Positions 25,698 to 35,346 are shown, counted from the stretch's first letter. The stretch is DNA of 64,000 nt from Variovorax davisae (GCF_030316845.1 NZ_JASZYS010000020.1:1-64000), one strand, 5' to 3'. Translations and numbers: made by a program. The notes: generated by a model not told the origin, from the sequence alone.

Positions 25698-27604
25698 ACA
25701 CGTCCAGCCTTCGCATCTCTCGCATCGCTTTCGCCTGTCTCGGCCTGAGCGTCCTTGCCGCATGCGGCACATCCAAGCGAATCGCCGAAGACGGATTGGT
25801 CGTCCGTCAGCATGCGTCCACCGTCAACCGTGGCACTCGGCAAGCCCCGCTGCCCGTGGATGACGACACGGTCGGCACCCCGACCTATGCGGACAAGGTC
25901 GCAGCGCAGGCGCGCGAGATGCCTGTGGCTCGCCGCGCATCGCGCGCATGGATCGGCGCCCGGATGACGGCAGTTCAAAGTGACGATGTCCTTCCTGCAG
26001 TCTTCTCGGAGAACTTCAAGCTGAACTTCGATGACCGTTCGACGAACGGTCGAGTGTCGATCGCTGTGATCGCGGAGCGACTGAGCCGCATTACGAACGT
26101 CCCCGTTCGGGTCAAGCAGGATGTCTACGGGCAAGGACAAGGGCAGGGCGCAGCGCAACCCACGGTCGCAAGCAGCCAGGGCGCCCCAGCAGGCCTTTCT
26201 TTGTTGCCAGCAGGTGCCCCGCAAGGCACTGCTCCTGCTCCGGGGAAATCTCCGACGACTCCGCTGCCGCCAGGCACAACGCTCCCTCTCGGTGCGGCGA
26301 CGCCGGCCGGCAACGCCCCAATCCCAACCGGCGCAACGATGCCGATCGGCTTCGGCGAGGTTGCCTCGCTCAATCCTGCGCCCTTCCAGCAGGTGATTAC
26401 GGATGTCAGCTCGGTCGAGATGCGTTGGGATGGGACGCTCTCATCCTTCCTGGATCACGTCACCGGCCGCCTGAACCTCAGCTGGGTCTATCGCGATGGC
26501 GTCGTTGTCGTTGAGCGCTATGTCACCGAGAACTTCGAGTTTGCAGCGTTCACCGGCACGCAGGATTTCAAGATGTCGCTGAACGGGACGAACTCGGGCC
26601 AGTCGTCGAGTAGCGGCAGCGGCGGCGGAAACGGCGGCTCGGCGTCGTCTTCCCTGGACGTGAATGAAAGCGGCAAGATCGCCGCCCTTGAGTCCGTCAA
26701 GCGGTCGATCGAGGCGATGGTTTCGCCCGTGGGCGGTTCTGTGGTCTTGAGCGAAGGGTCTGGGCGCTTCACGGTCACCGCGACCAAGGACGTCATGAGC
26801 CGTGTGCGCAGCGTCATCAAGCATGAGGGCGACACCATGCTGCGCCAAGCCCACATCCAGTTCGACGTGTACAGCGTGACGACGAACGACAGCGATGAGC
26901 GCGGCGTCGACTGGAACGTGGTCTTCCAAAACCTGTCGGCCACGTGGGGGGCGACATTGCGTTCCCCGGTCAGCTTGGTCGGAGCCACTGCCGGCAGCAT
27001 GGGCTACACGATCCTGCAGCAGGACGAGTCGGCGCCGACGAAGATCGGACGCTTTGGCAACAGCTCGGCCATGCTGACGCTGCTCAACCAGATCAGCGAC
27101 ACGGCGACCTATCGCCCGGTGTCCATGATCGCGCTCAACCGCCAGTGGGCTCGGAAGACGAATCTGAGAACTGACGGCTACCTGTCGGAAACGACTCCCG
27201 CTGTAGCGTCGTCGATCAGTGGCGGCGGCTCCCCTGGCCTCAAGACATCGTCGGTCGTGACTGGCGACAAGTTCCTTGTCCAGCCGGCGATCCTGGACAA
27301 CGGCGCGATCTTGCTGAAGTTCGGCATGTCGCTGACGGAGCTGCTCGCCTTGTTCGAAGTCAGCGCAGGTTCTGGGCAAACGTTCCAGAAGGTCCAAACA
27401 CCCGTGACCTCAGGGACTGACGATCAAACGACGGTGCGCCTGATGCCGGGCGAGGCCATGGTTGTAACCGGCCTTTCTCGTCGCGTCTCGACGGGCGACA
27501 TGCGTTCGCTGGCTGACGGTGTGCCGATCATCGCCGGAGGCAGTCGAAAGCTCGGCTACAAGCGCGAAGATTTTCTGATCGTCGTTCGCGCCGTTCAGCT
27601 CTGA
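25694..27604 (+). CDS. pilN: PilN-type secretin lipoprotein of type IVb pilus
   Basis: A 636-aa outer-membrane secretin from the ATG at 25694, overlapping the previous stop. The lipobox is near VLAAC (residues 20-24). Residues about 145-225 are a Gly/Pro/Gln-rich insert; a secretin N-domain (about 230-300) and a Ser/Gly-rich loop follow. The C-terminal secretin core includes VPIIAGGSRK near residue 615. It forms the pore through which the thin pilus is extruded, as in R64 PilN and BfpB. Confidence 0.85.
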   Translation: MNTSSLRISRIAFACLGLSVLAACGTSKRIAEDGLVVRQHASTVNRGTRQAPLPVDDDTVGTPTYADKVAAQAREMPVARRASRAWIGARMTAVQSDDVLPAVFSENFKLNFDDRSTNGRVSIAVIAERLSRITNVPVRVKQDVYGQGQGQGAAQPTVASSQGAPAGLSLLPAGAPQGTAPAPGKSPTTPLPPGTTLPLGAATPAGNAPIPTGATMPIGFGEVASLNPAPFQQVITDVSSVEMRWDGTLSSFLDHVTGRLNLSWVYRDGVVVVERYVTENFEFAAFTGTQDFKMSLNGTNSGQSSSSGSGGGNGGSASSSLDVNESGKIAALESVKRSIEAMVSPVGGSVVLSEGSGRFTVTATKDVMSRVRSVIKHEGDTMLRQAHIQFDVYSVTTNDSDERGVDWNVVFQNLSATWGATLRSPVSLVGATAGSMGYTILQQDESAPTKIGRFGNSSAMLTLLNQISDTATYRPVSMIALNRQWARKTNLRTDGYLSETTPAVASSISGGGSPGLKTSSVVTGDKFLVQPAILDNGAILLKFGMSLTELLALFEVSAGSGQTFQKVQTPVTSGTDDQTTVRLMPGEAMVVTGLSRRVSTGDMRSLADGVPIIAGGSRKLGYKREDFLIVVRAVQL

Positions 27605-27617
27605 CCGGAACCCGGCA

Positions 27618-28955
27618 ATGGCGAACAGTGTGGTTTACAAGAGCCCCCAGGGCGTGCACCTGGTCGGCGGCCTGGACTGGGCCTTGCAGCCCTTCACCGG
27701 ATCAGTCGACGGCCATCTGCGCGAAGGGGCGAGTAGCCGGTCATCCGTCTCCCATGCAGTTGTCGCAACCGCGGCAACCGCAGAAGAGGTAAAGGTCAAG
27801 GGTAAGGCGCGGCAGGCCCGTAGAACCTCTGCAGGCTTCTATTCGACCGTTTCTGCGACCAAGCCGCCGAAGGACGCGCATTCGCTTGCTGCAGCATTCG
27901 CAGCATGGACGCGGGAGCATGGGAGAGCCTTGCTCAACGTCCAAGTCCCCGATGGCACCTTTGCCGTGGTCGTGGTCGACAACGGCCTGCCTGTGCTCGA
28001 TAAGGTGGTCAAGACAAGCGAGGATGCGCGCGAGCTGTCGTTGCCCTGGATCAAGGAGCACAGCGACATCTCTGTTTTCTCCGACGACATCGAGACCTAT
28101 CCAAGGTCGCTTGCCTGGGAAAACCTGCTCCCGCAGATCGCCGGCGCAACCCGACCGAATACAGCCCTCAAGAAAATTCCGGTCGACACAGCCAAGGTCA
28201 TGCTCATCGCCATCCTGGCCTTGGGCGCTCTGGGAGGGTACTGGTACTACAAAAAGGCGGAGGCGGAAAAGGCTCGCCAGCTCGCGCTGGCCGCGCAGCG
28301 CGCTGCCGATCCGATCCCCAAGTACCTGAATGCACTTGCTGTCGCCCAGCAGAACGCAGGCGTTGACCGCTTGGCCTTGCGTGATTCCTTGGTGGCCGCG
28401 ATGCGCATCCCCTTGACGCCCGAGGGCTGGGTCGTCAAACGCATCTCATGCATGGTGAATGCCGGATGCGATGTGATCTTGTCTCGTACGACGGGCACAT
28501 ACGCCGGCCTCAAGGCCGCGATCCCGTTCCTCGAGCTGGTCCCTTCGCCGGGCATCAATCTGAATGAGGCACGGATGACCTGGACGCAGGAATTGAAGCC
28601 GGCGCCGCTGATCAATGCAGCGCAGCTGCCTTCGGTCGGAGCGTTCGTGCAGGGCGGAGAAGCTTCGAAGCTTCAAACGTGGCTCGTGGCCGGCGTGACC
28701 CTGCAACTGGCCCCGCCGCAGCTCTGGCCGCAGGTTCCCGGCGTGCCCGCCACCTTCAAGCACCCGAAGGCCGTGGCAGCAGGGAAATTCGAAGCCAACG
28801 CCATCGCATTGCCCCAGCTGGCCGAGGCTCTCGCCGGGGCACCGGAGAACGTGAGCTGGACAGGCTGGATCGCCGAAATCGGCGACCTCAGGCAAGAACC
28901 ACTTTCGCGCGCCAAGGCGCGCTTGATCGGAACCTACTATGTCAAGAACAACTAA
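27618..28955 (+). CDS. pilO: PilO, type IVb pilus accessory protein
   Basis: A 445-aa bitopic inner-membrane protein. The N-terminal cytoplasmic region (GVHLVGGLDWALQPF) is typical of PilO of the R64 family. One membrane segment (MLIAILALGALGGYWYY, about 195-212) is followed by a helical stalk and a periplasmic domain with a Cys pair (CMVNAGC). It is an assembly-platform component. It overlaps pilP by 17 bases. Confidence 0.82.
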   Translation: MANSVVYKSPQGVHLVGGLDWALQPFTGSVDGHLREGASSRSSVSHAVVATAATAEEVKVKGKARQARRTSAGFYSTVSATKPPKDAHSLAAAFAAWTREHGRALLNVQVPDGTFAVVVVDNGLPVLDKVVKTSEDARELSLPWIKEHSDISVFSDDIETYPRSLAWENLLPQIAGATRPNTALKKIPVDTAKVMLIAILALGALGGYWYYKKAEAEKARQLALAAQRAADPIPKYLNALAVAQQNAGVDRLALRDSLVAAMRIPLTPEGWVVKRISCMVNAGCDVILSRTTGTYAGLKAAIPFLELVPSPGINLNEARMTWTQELKPAPLINAAQLPSVGAFVQGGEASKLQTWLVAGVTLQLAPPQLWPQVPGVPATFKHPKAVAAGKFEANAIALPQLAEALAGAPENVSWTGWIAEIGDLRQEPLSRAKARLIGTYYVKNN

Positions 28956-29418
28956 GTTCAACGTCGCATTCGTGGTCGGCATGGTGAGCATCATTGCTGC
29001 CGGCTCGTGCAGTGCGCAAACGCTCGGGGAACTGGCGGAAGCACAACGGATCAAGCAGCGCACGGAGATTGCGAAGATCCAGCGTGAAGCCGCTGCCGAG
29101 GCAACGCCACGACTCGACCAATCGAAGGCACCGACGAGCGTGCCCACGATCGACGCAGCAACGATGCGCAAGGTCGCTGAGACCTTCCGCCCAAAGATTA
29201 CCGTCCACGCCCTCTATGCACGTGACGGGGTCTGGGTTGCCGAGCTGGCCGAGGGCCAGCGTCTGAGCCTGGCATTGGTCGGCATGCAGATTCGTGGTCA
29301 GAAAGTGGTTGCAGTTGAGCAACGCGGCCTGGTGCTGTCCAAGGCGTGCACGGCTCAAGACGTGCGGGAAAAAGCACCATGCGGCACTCGCATCGTCAAC
29401 GTCGGCGGGGTGCTCTAA
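28939..29418 (+). CDS. pilP: PilP, type IVb pilus biogenesis protein
   Basis: A 159-aa exported protein with a signal peptide ending near CSAQ, a helical segment and a C-terminal beta domain (about 95-155; VHALYARDGVWVAEL) of the PilP type with two Cys. It probably links the inner platform to the secretin. It lies in normal R64 order between pilO and pilQ. Confidence 0.8.
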   Translation: MSRTTKFNVAFVVGMVSIIAAGSCSAQTLGELAEAQRIKQRTEIAKIQREAAAEATPRLDQSKAPTSVPTIDAATMRKVAETFRPKITVHALYARDGVWVAELAEGQRLSLALVGMQIRGQKVVAVEQRGLVLSKACTAQDVREKAPCGTRIVNVGGVL

Positions 29419-31209
29419 ATGAGTTTCTTCCGTAGCAAAGATGCTGCCCGCCAAGAACCGTTGGCGGCAGTTGCTCCGCCGCCGGTGCGGCGCGTGGAAT
29501 TCGATCTGCCCGAAGCGGCCAATTCCGACGCACTGCCGCTGCAGGATTCACAGCAGCCGCCGGCGTCCCTGGCCCCAGAGACAGCGCACTACCGAACCTA
29601 TGCGGACGTTCCAAGCTTCAAAGGGCTCCTGAGCGCCGGTGAGAAACCGCTGATCTCCCTGATGAAGGAACAGCGCGAAACCGTCGCCATCATCGAGCTG
29701 ACTGGCCGCGCGGCGCTCATCGTGCATTCGAACTGTGATCGCGCCCAACTGGAGGCGATCAAGGGAAAGCTGCGCGAACGGAATTTCACGCTCAAGGTAG
29801 CCACTGCTGAACCGGCCGTCGTGCGGTCCATCTATCAATTCAGCGAGAACGGCGAGGGCGGAAACGGAACTCGATCGATTGGAAACGAATTCATGGCCGC
29901 CGCCAGCGAATGGATCGGCTATGCCGTCGCGAACAGGGCAAACGACATCCACATCGAAACTCGCGGCTCGATGGGCATCGTCAAGTTTCGAGTCGACGGC
30001 GAGATCGAAACGATGCGGGTGCCGCATGGCGGCAAGTACCCTGCAGCGTTCGTTCAAAAGGTGATGAGCACGTTGTTTAACAACGAGCTACAGACCAAGT
30101 CAGGCAACGATTCTTTGTTCAACCCGGAAAAGTATCTGTACTGCATGGTGCCGTACTCGCAGATCCCGGGCCACAGCCTCAAGTTGCGCTATCAATCTCT
30201 TAAAGGCAACGAGGGCCCAAAGGTGGTGCTCCGGCTGCTCCACGTCGACGAGGACCAAGAAACCCTGGATTTCGACGCCCTTGGCTACGCGCCTTCGCAT
30301 GTGGAACTCTGGCGCCAGGCGATGGAAACACCGTCTGGAGCGGTCTTCATTTCGGGCGTGACTGGCTCAGGAAAATCGACTTCGCAAAAGTCGTTCATCG
30401 AACTGAACCCAAACACGCCCCATAGCGCGGTGTACACGGTCGAGGATCCGGTGGAATACCCCATCAGAGGCGCCCATCAGATTCCGATTCAACGTGATCT
30501 TGCCAACCCTGAAGAGTCGGCGAAACGCTACTCGGAGGTTATCTCCGGCCTGATGAGGGCCGATCCTGATGTGGTCATGCTCGGGGAAATTCGAGATCGC
30601 TTCAGCAGCAACGCCGCGCAGCAGTTTGCCGAATCGGGCCATATGGCCCTCGGGACCGTTCACGCTCACCTGCTGTCGGGGATCGTGCCCCGCCTGGTCA
30701 ATCCCGAGATTGGCATGAGCCGCGCGGTCCTGACCGGACCCAACATGATCACGTTGTTGGCCTACCAAGCGTTGGTGCCCAAGCTGTGCCCCGATTGCTC
30801 CGAGTCGACAGAAGTAGCGGCCGCCAAAAGCGAGGGCGTGGCCCAGATTGCGAAGCGCCTCATGTCGCTCAATCTCGACACGATGTCGATGCGCTGGAAA
30901 TGCAGCTCGGGGTGCGAACGCTGCAACCACCGCGGCACGATCGGTCTCACGGTTGTCGCAGAAATGCTCATGCCTGATGACGATTGGCTACGCCACATCC
31001 GGGAGGGGCGCGACAGCGAAGCGGTTGAGGTCTACCGATCGCATTCCGATGGCGACCTGACCAGCCCGAACATGACGGGGAAAACCGTCTTCGAACACAC
31101 GTTGTTCAAGGCACTGCAGGGCCAGGTGGACGCGCGCCAATGCTCTCGTTTTGACCCCTGGCATCGCTTCATGCAGCGAATCGAGAAACAGACGAAGGAC
31201 CGTCAATGA
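29419..31209 (+). CDS. pilQ: PilQ, pilus assembly ATPase (GspE/PilB family)
   Basis: A 596-aa hexameric secretion ATPase. It has Walker A GVTGSGKST at about 313-321, the Asp box YTVEDPVEYPIRG, Walker B MLGEIRD near 393 and the His box GTVHAH. A tetracysteine zinc motif (CPDC and CSSGCERC, about 457-500) is present. It powers pilus extension. No retraction ATPase gene is present, as is usual for R64 thin pili, although R64-like systems may use PilQ alone. Confidence 0.92.
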   Translation: MSFFRSKDAARQEPLAAVAPPPVRRVEFDLPEAANSDALPLQDSQQPPASLAPETAHYRTYADVPSFKGLLSAGEKPLISLMKEQRETVAIIELTGRAALIVHSNCDRAQLEAIKGKLRERNFTLKVATAEPAVVRSIYQFSENGEGGNGTRSIGNEFMAAASEWIGYAVANRANDIHIETRGSMGIVKFRVDGEIETMRVPHGGKYPAAFVQKVMSTLFNNELQTKSGNDSLFNPEKYLYCMVPYSQIPGHSLKLRYQSLKGNEGPKVVLRLLHVDEDQETLDFDALGYAPSHVELWRQAMETPSGAVFISGVTGSGKSTSQKSFIELNPNTPHSAVYTVEDPVEYPIRGAHQIPIQRDLANPEESAKRYSEVISGLMRADPDVVMLGEIRDRFSSNAAQQFAESGHMALGTVHAHLLSGIVPRLVNPEIGMSRAVLTGPNMITLLAYQALVPKLCPDCSESTEVAAAKSEGVAQIAKRLMSLNLDTMSMRWKCSSGCERCNHRGTIGLTVVAEMLMPDDDWLRHIREGRDSEAVEVYRSHSDGDLTSPNMTGKTVFEHTLFKALQGQVDARQCSRFDPWHRFMQRIEKQTKDRQ

Positions 31210-32303
31210 ACTTCGATCGTTCTATCCTGAAGCTTCATTGCTTCCTCTGGTCCTTCAAGCGTGCGGATTTCTACCGGGATTTGGCGGACGCTCTCTCGCG
31301 CAAGGTCGCGATCCGAGACCAGCTCGAGCGGTCCGCCTCGAACGCCCTCATGCTGAAGGATGGCACGTCGCTACGTGTCATGCGTGCCCTCGGCGCCAGG
31401 CTTGCAGCCGGGCAGGGGACGAGTCTGGCCGAGCTCATGCGAGGTATTGCACCGCATTCCGACCAAATGCTGATGCAGGCGGTCGACGATGCCGGCGCGG
31501 ACCCTTCGCAAGCGCTGGAGCTGACCGCGGATGCCGTGGACTTCCAGCGTCGCACCCTGGTGACGATCGCCTCTGAGTTGGTTGTGCCCTTGCTGGCCAT
31601 CCCCATGGTCGGCATCCTCTCCGTCATCCTGGCGCAAGTCATCGTGGGGATCTCCGCCGATACGCCTCCCGAGGTGTGGACCGGCTTCAACGGCTTCGTT
31701 CGCGTGCTGGCTGAGTCGATCAATGAGTATTCGGTTCTCATCGGCGTGGCCTTGGCAGCATCGATCGCGACGCTGCTGTATCGGCTGCCCCGGTGGACCG
31801 GAAATGCACGTCTGAAAGCTGACAAGCTGCCGATCTTCGGGCTGTACAGGGACTACAACGCGGCCATCGTCCTGAGCGCCCTGGCGATGATGATCCGGTC
31901 CGGCAAGACGATGCGCGAAGCCCTTGAGGCCTTGCGCACCGATGCGCGGCCGTGGCTGCGGTGGCACCTCACTCGGATCATCACGTCGATCGAGGACAAC
32001 CCCAACGACTACCTCTCAGCGTTCAGCCGCGGGCTAATGCCGCCGACCGTCCGCGCACGGCTGGCAAGCCTGCTCGACTCTGCGAAGTCGTTTGGTGATG
32101 CGCTCATCGTTCTCGGCGCAAGCGAAGTCAAGAGCCTTGAGAAGCGGGTCAACGTTTCGGCCGTCTCCGCCAACTGGACCCTCACTGGATTCTTCGCAAC
32201 CATCGCGGTCGTTCTATCGATCGGAATGATGACGATCTCAACCGCTCTTTCAGATGAAGCGGATCCGTCACGAATGCTCCAGCGCTCGCAGCAACGGCGC
32301 TGA
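31206..32303 (+). CDS. pilR: PilR, type IVb pilus inner-membrane platform protein
   Basis: A 365-aa GspF/PilC-family protein overlapping pilQ by 4 bases. It shows two cytoplasmic GspF repeats and membrane segments at about 118-150, 170-200 and 325-350. It anchors the PilQ ATPase and guides pilin into the growing fibre. Confidence 0.88.
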   Translation: MNFDRSILKLHCFLWSFKRADFYRDLADALSRKVAIRDQLERSASNALMLKDGTSLRVMRALGARLAAGQGTSLAELMRGIAPHSDQMLMQAVDDAGADPSQALELTADAVDFQRRTLVTIASELVVPLLAIPMVGILSVILAQVIVGISADTPPEVWTGFNGFVRVLAESINEYSVLIGVALAASIATLLYRLPRWTGNARLKADKLPIFGLYRDYNAAIVLSALAMMIRSGKTMREALEALRTDARPWLRWHLTRIITSIEDNPNDYLSAFSRGLMPPTVRARLASLLDSAKSFGDALIVLGASEVKSLEKRVNVSAVSANWTLTGFFATIAVVLSIGMMTISTALSDEADPSRMLQRSQQRR

Positions 32304-32333
32304 AGCCAACACCATTCACACGTTTTTTCATAC

Positions 32334-32350
32334 GGGGAAATTTCTTCCCC
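32334..32350. promoter_or_regulatory. Hairpin between pilR and pilS
   Basis: GGGGAA (32334-32339) pairs with TTCCCC (32345-32350) around a 5-base loop, 22 bases before the pilS ATG and just before its AGGGAG ribosome site. It lacks a T-run, so it may be a 5' stabiliser or processing point raising pilin mRNA rather than a terminator. Confidence 0.45.
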
Positions 32351-32371
32351 ATTTCGCCTAGGGAGCCTTCC

Positions 32372-32950
32372 ATGCAAACCAAGAACATCGCCATTGCCAC
32401 TCGTCATGCACGCCTTCGCCCGAGCCGTCAGCGCGGCGTGAACATGATTTCCCTGCTTCTCGCACTGGTAGTCGGTGCATTCATCGTGGCTGTCGCCTAT
32501 GACCAGTACATCTCGTCAGCTCGTAAGGCCCGTGTGGATGCAGCCAAGGCGGAGATCGTCGACATGATCGCCGGCGCGCAAACGATCTACGGCACGACGA
32601 ACCAGTATGCGGCGGTGACAACCGCCATCGTCGTCCAGTCGTCCGTTGTACCGAAGCGCCTGCGCATCGAGGGCACGAACACTGCCCAGAATCGCTACAA
32701 CGCCCCGATCACTTTTGCGCCTGCAACGATCACTTCGGCGAACGATTCCCTGGCCTTCGGCTATGGCGGCGTGCGCCGGGAAGATTGCCAAGATCTGGTG
32801 CTTGGCGTCGATCCTATGACCCGCCGTATCACCATCGGCGGTACTGAGGTCAAGGCAGCAGACGGCACCGTCGATATCGCTGCCCTTGCGAACGCATGCG
32901 ATGCGAACGCGAATAGCGATTTCGTCATGACCATCGGTCGCGGCCAATAA
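32372..32950 (+). CDS. pilS: PilS, major type IVb prepilin
   Basis: A 192-aa prepilin. A 22-residue basic leader ends in RQRG, followed by VNMISLLLALVVGAFIVAVA, the hydrophobic pilin helix, so cleavage is expected after G22. Mature residue 5 is Ser, not the usual Glu. The C-terminal domain has two Cys (DCQDL and NACDAN) fitting the D-region disulfide. It is the thin-pilus shaft subunit, which in R64 stabilises mating in liquid. A strong AGGGAG ribosome site precedes it. No prepilin peptidase gene is in the window, so a host PilD-type enzyme would be needed. Confidence 0.82.
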   Translation: MQTKNIAIATRHARLRPSRQRGVNMISLLLALVVGAFIVAVAYDQYISSARKARVDAAKAEIVDMIAGAQTIYGTTNQYAAVTTAIVVQSSVVPKRLRIEGTNTAQNRYNAPITFAPATITSANDSLAFGYGGVRREDCQDLVLGVDPMTRRITIGGTEVKAADGTVDIAALANACDANANSDFVMTIGRGQ

Positions 32951-32979
32951 GCGGACAGCAGTCCACCTGGTCGCCTCAT

Positions 32980-34683
32980 ATGAGAACGGTTCAAAACCTC
33001 CCCGGTCGATCGCGGCAGGGCGGCTTCTCGCTCTTGTCCGTGTTGCTCGCGCTCGTCGTGGCATCAATCCTCACGGCTGGGCAGATCGAGGCTCAGCAGC
33101 TCAAGCAAAAGGTGACTGCAGGTCGACTGCAAGGCGATGTCCTCAGCTTGATGAAAGACGCTGCCAACAACTACACGATGGAGGCCTACCCGCAGCTCCA
33201 GCTTGACCAGCCGGTCACGGTAAACGGCGTGACATTGACACCTGGGGCGGCAAGCGGTCAAACGCTGTCGCCCACGGTGGCCAACCTCATCGCGATGAAC
33301 TACCTGCCTGCTGGCACGCGAGATACATCCCAGCTCAACAGCGGCGTCTATCGGCTGCGGATCGAGAAGCAGCCGGCCGGATGCGTGGGCACCGCGTGCA
33401 ACATCACCGGCGTTGTCTACGTCGATCAGCCGATCCGGCAGCCTGGTACAACGAACATTGCTGGCATTCAGGTTGGCTCGATCATTGAGAAAGTCGGGGG
33501 TGACGTTGTCGTCGCCTTCAGCACGACTCCGGGGAACATGGTCGGCATCAATGGCGTGACGATCACGAATCCCGTCAGCGGCTCACCTGAGGGCGTCGTC
33601 GGTGCTCGTTTCGGCTTCGGCGCGAGCGGCTTTGGCCGCTTCCTGGTCCTGAACGATCCGCGCAATCCCAACTTTCAAGGCGACCTGACCGTTGCACAGA
33701 ATCTGACGATCGGCGGCTCGTCGACCTTCACCGGCCCGGTGACGGTCAACAACACGCTCACCACGACTGGCGATGTAAACGTCAACAACTGCGTCAAGCT
33801 GCAGGCTGATGGGCGAGGCGGGTTCAGCTGCCTCGATCCCAATGATCTGCCGCCCGGCTATACGGGTGGCGTGCGAGCTGTTGACCTGGTCTCCAGCGGC
33901 AATGTGCTGGCCTCAGACGCGCCGGCGGGCTTCACGGGAAACAACGGCAAGTTCGCCCTGCTTTCCAGCGGTGGTGCCGGCGTCGAAGCGATGGTGAAAA
34001 CGTCTGGCCAAGTTGCAGGCGATCGCCTCATTCCTACCGGCGCCTACGCGCCTGGGTCCGCGTGCACAGATGCGGGCGCCCTTGCGCGATCGTCCGCCAC
34101 GGCAACTGGAGGTGTTTTGGTTGTGTGCTCGGGCACAGTTTGGACGCCGCTAAGCACGGTCGCTGCTGCAGGCGGCGCTTGCCCTCTGGAAGGGCAAGGC
34201 GCGGTTGACGGTCAAGGTCGGCAGCTCTACTGCTTCAACGGCATCTGGAACTACATGACCGACTTCCTGCCCCCGGCCACGGTGGGCGGTGCTTGCAACG
34301 TACCTGGTGCGATCGGCTACACGATCGTGTCTGTTGGCGGCGGATCCTCGGCGCTGGTGTGCAGAGCAAATCCTTCGGGTGGCGTTGCGCGGTGGTTCCG
34401 GATTCAGGACATCACGACGAGCCTTGTGTTCGTGACCGCGTACGAGGTGACCCATGGAAGTGTGGTGACCAAGCCTGCGTGCACCTTTGCACCTGGCCAG
34501 GCCGTGACGCCGATCGCGCAGCTCATTCCGAAAGTCGAGTCGAGCAACGACAGCGGGTTTAACCGCTTCGTGGTCGACAGCGGGGCCAGCTGGACCGTGC
34601 AGTTGACCAACGGCGCCGGCGCAGCGCTCTCGGCAAGTCCTTCGGCGAGCGCAATCATGCAAGTGTTCTGCTACTACCCGTGA
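32980..34683 (+). CDS. pilV: PilV, type IVb minor pilin / tip adhesin
   Basis: A 567-aa protein with a prepilin-type N-terminus (RQGG then FSLLSVLLALVVASIL) and cleavage expected after the Gly at about 13. The long Gly/Thr/Ser-rich body contains beta-repeat segments and several Cys-containing loops in the last third. In R64 this protein is the pilus-tip adhesin whose C-terminus is switched by the shufflon to choose recipients. Here the gene ends normally, with no sfx repeats or shufflon recombinase nearby, so its specificity appears fixed. Confidence 0.78.
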   Translation: MRTVQNLPGRSRQGGFSLLSVLLALVVASILTAGQIEAQQLKQKVTAGRLQGDVLSLMKDAANNYTMEAYPQLQLDQPVTVNGVTLTPGAASGQTLSPTVANLIAMNYLPAGTRDTSQLNSGVYRLRIEKQPAGCVGTACNITGVVYVDQPIRQPGTTNIAGIQVGSIIEKVGGDVVVAFSTTPGNMVGINGVTITNPVSGSPEGVVGARFGFGASGFGRFLVLNDPRNPNFQGDLTVAQNLTIGGSSTFTGPVTVNNTLTTTGDVNVNNCVKLQADGRGGFSCLDPNDLPPGYTGGVRAVDLVSSGNVLASDAPAGFTGNNGKFALLSSGGAGVEAMVKTSGQVAGDRLIPTGAYAPGSACTDAGALARSSATATGGVLVVCSGTVWTPLSTVAAAGGACPLEGQGAVDGQGRQLYCFNGIWNYMTDFLPPATVGGACNVPGAIGYTIVSVGGGSSALVCRANPSGGVARWFRIQDITTSLVFVTAYEVTHGSVVTKPACTFAPGQAVTPIAQLIPKVESSNDSGFNRFVVDSGASWTVQLTNGAGAALSASPSASAIMQVFCYYP

Positions 34684-34733
34684 GATAGGTGCCGCCGTCG
34701 CGAGACAACGGCGGCAGGACTATCTAAGATACG

Positions 34734-34762
34734 GGTTGTCGCTTCGGTTGTCCTTCGGGATG
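34734..34762 (+). promoter_or_regulatory. 12-bp repeat array upstream of the 158-aa secreted protein gene
   Basis: Units start at 34734 (GGTTG), 34746 (GGTTG) and 34758 (GGATG), exactly 12 apart; the first reads GGTTGTCGCTTC. The array ends about 50 bases before the ATG at 34814 and so marks a separate promoter after the pil operon. Confidence 0.65.
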
Positions 34763-34813
34763 ACCGAAGCATTCCGCAGGCCTTCATCGCCTGCCACATC
34801 AAGGAGAGAAAAA

Positions 34814-35290
34814 ATGCGAACGGCTATCCCGCGTCAGGCGCTCAGCGCTTTGGCGCTTTTCATCATCTCGGTCTGCGCAAGCGCGCAGTCCATTCCTGCC
34901 AGCTCGGCCGACTCTGGCCGTCGAGCTGTGGTTGCTGTTGACCAAGCGACGATCAACAACAACATCAACAACGCCCTGAATGCTGGAAACAACGCCTGGA
35001 ACTATGCGAACTCGGCGTACACCGTGGCAAATACCGCCGTCAACATCGGCAACAACGCCCAGTACACCGCGAATGTCGCAAACGACACGGCGAACTATGT
35101 GAACGGAAAACTCGCTGGTGGTCTGCCAGGAAGCGTCGTTACCGGTGGAAGTGTCAGGGATGGTGACACCTACTACACGTTGATCTGCGTTGCAGGAAAT
35201 ACCAACTCCGTTCCTCCGGTTTGTCCGCCAGGAAGCGGAGCCATCGTCTTCACGAAAGGCCAAAATCCCGGGGAAAGCGGCGGGATGTAG
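34814..35290 (+). CDS. Exported Asn-rich protein of unknown function
   Basis: A 158-aa protein. AAGGAGAG precedes the ATG at 34814, and a signal peptide ends near VCASAQ. Residues about 45-110 form an Asn/Ala-rich region of imperfect repeats (NNNINNAL, NANDTANYV-like), suggesting a beta-helix or coiled rod. The C-terminal 40 residues hold two Cys and a Pro/Gly-rich loop. It lies just after pilV and is closed by a strong terminator. A pilus-associated or surface role is possible but unproven. Confidence 0.65.
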   Translation: MRTAIPRQALSALALFIISVCASAQSIPASSADSGRRAVVAVDQATINNNINNALNAGNNAWNYANSAYTVANTAVNIGNNAQYTANVANDTANYVNGKLAGGLPGSVVTGGSVRDGDTYYTLICVAGNTNSVPPVCPPGSGAIVFTKGQNPGESGGM

Positions 35291-35307
35291 GTCAGTTTTC
35301 GCCCAAG

Positions 35308-35331
35308 AAAAAAGGCCCCTCGGGCCTTTTT
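35308..35331 (+). terminator. Bidirectional rho-independent terminator
   Basis: AAAAAGGCCC and GGGCCTTTTT flank a 3-base loop. The T-run on one side and A-run on the other let it end both the rightward secreted-protein gene and the leftward gene at 35347-35772. Confidence 0.9.
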
Positions 35332-35346
35332 CTGTTTGAGCTAGCG

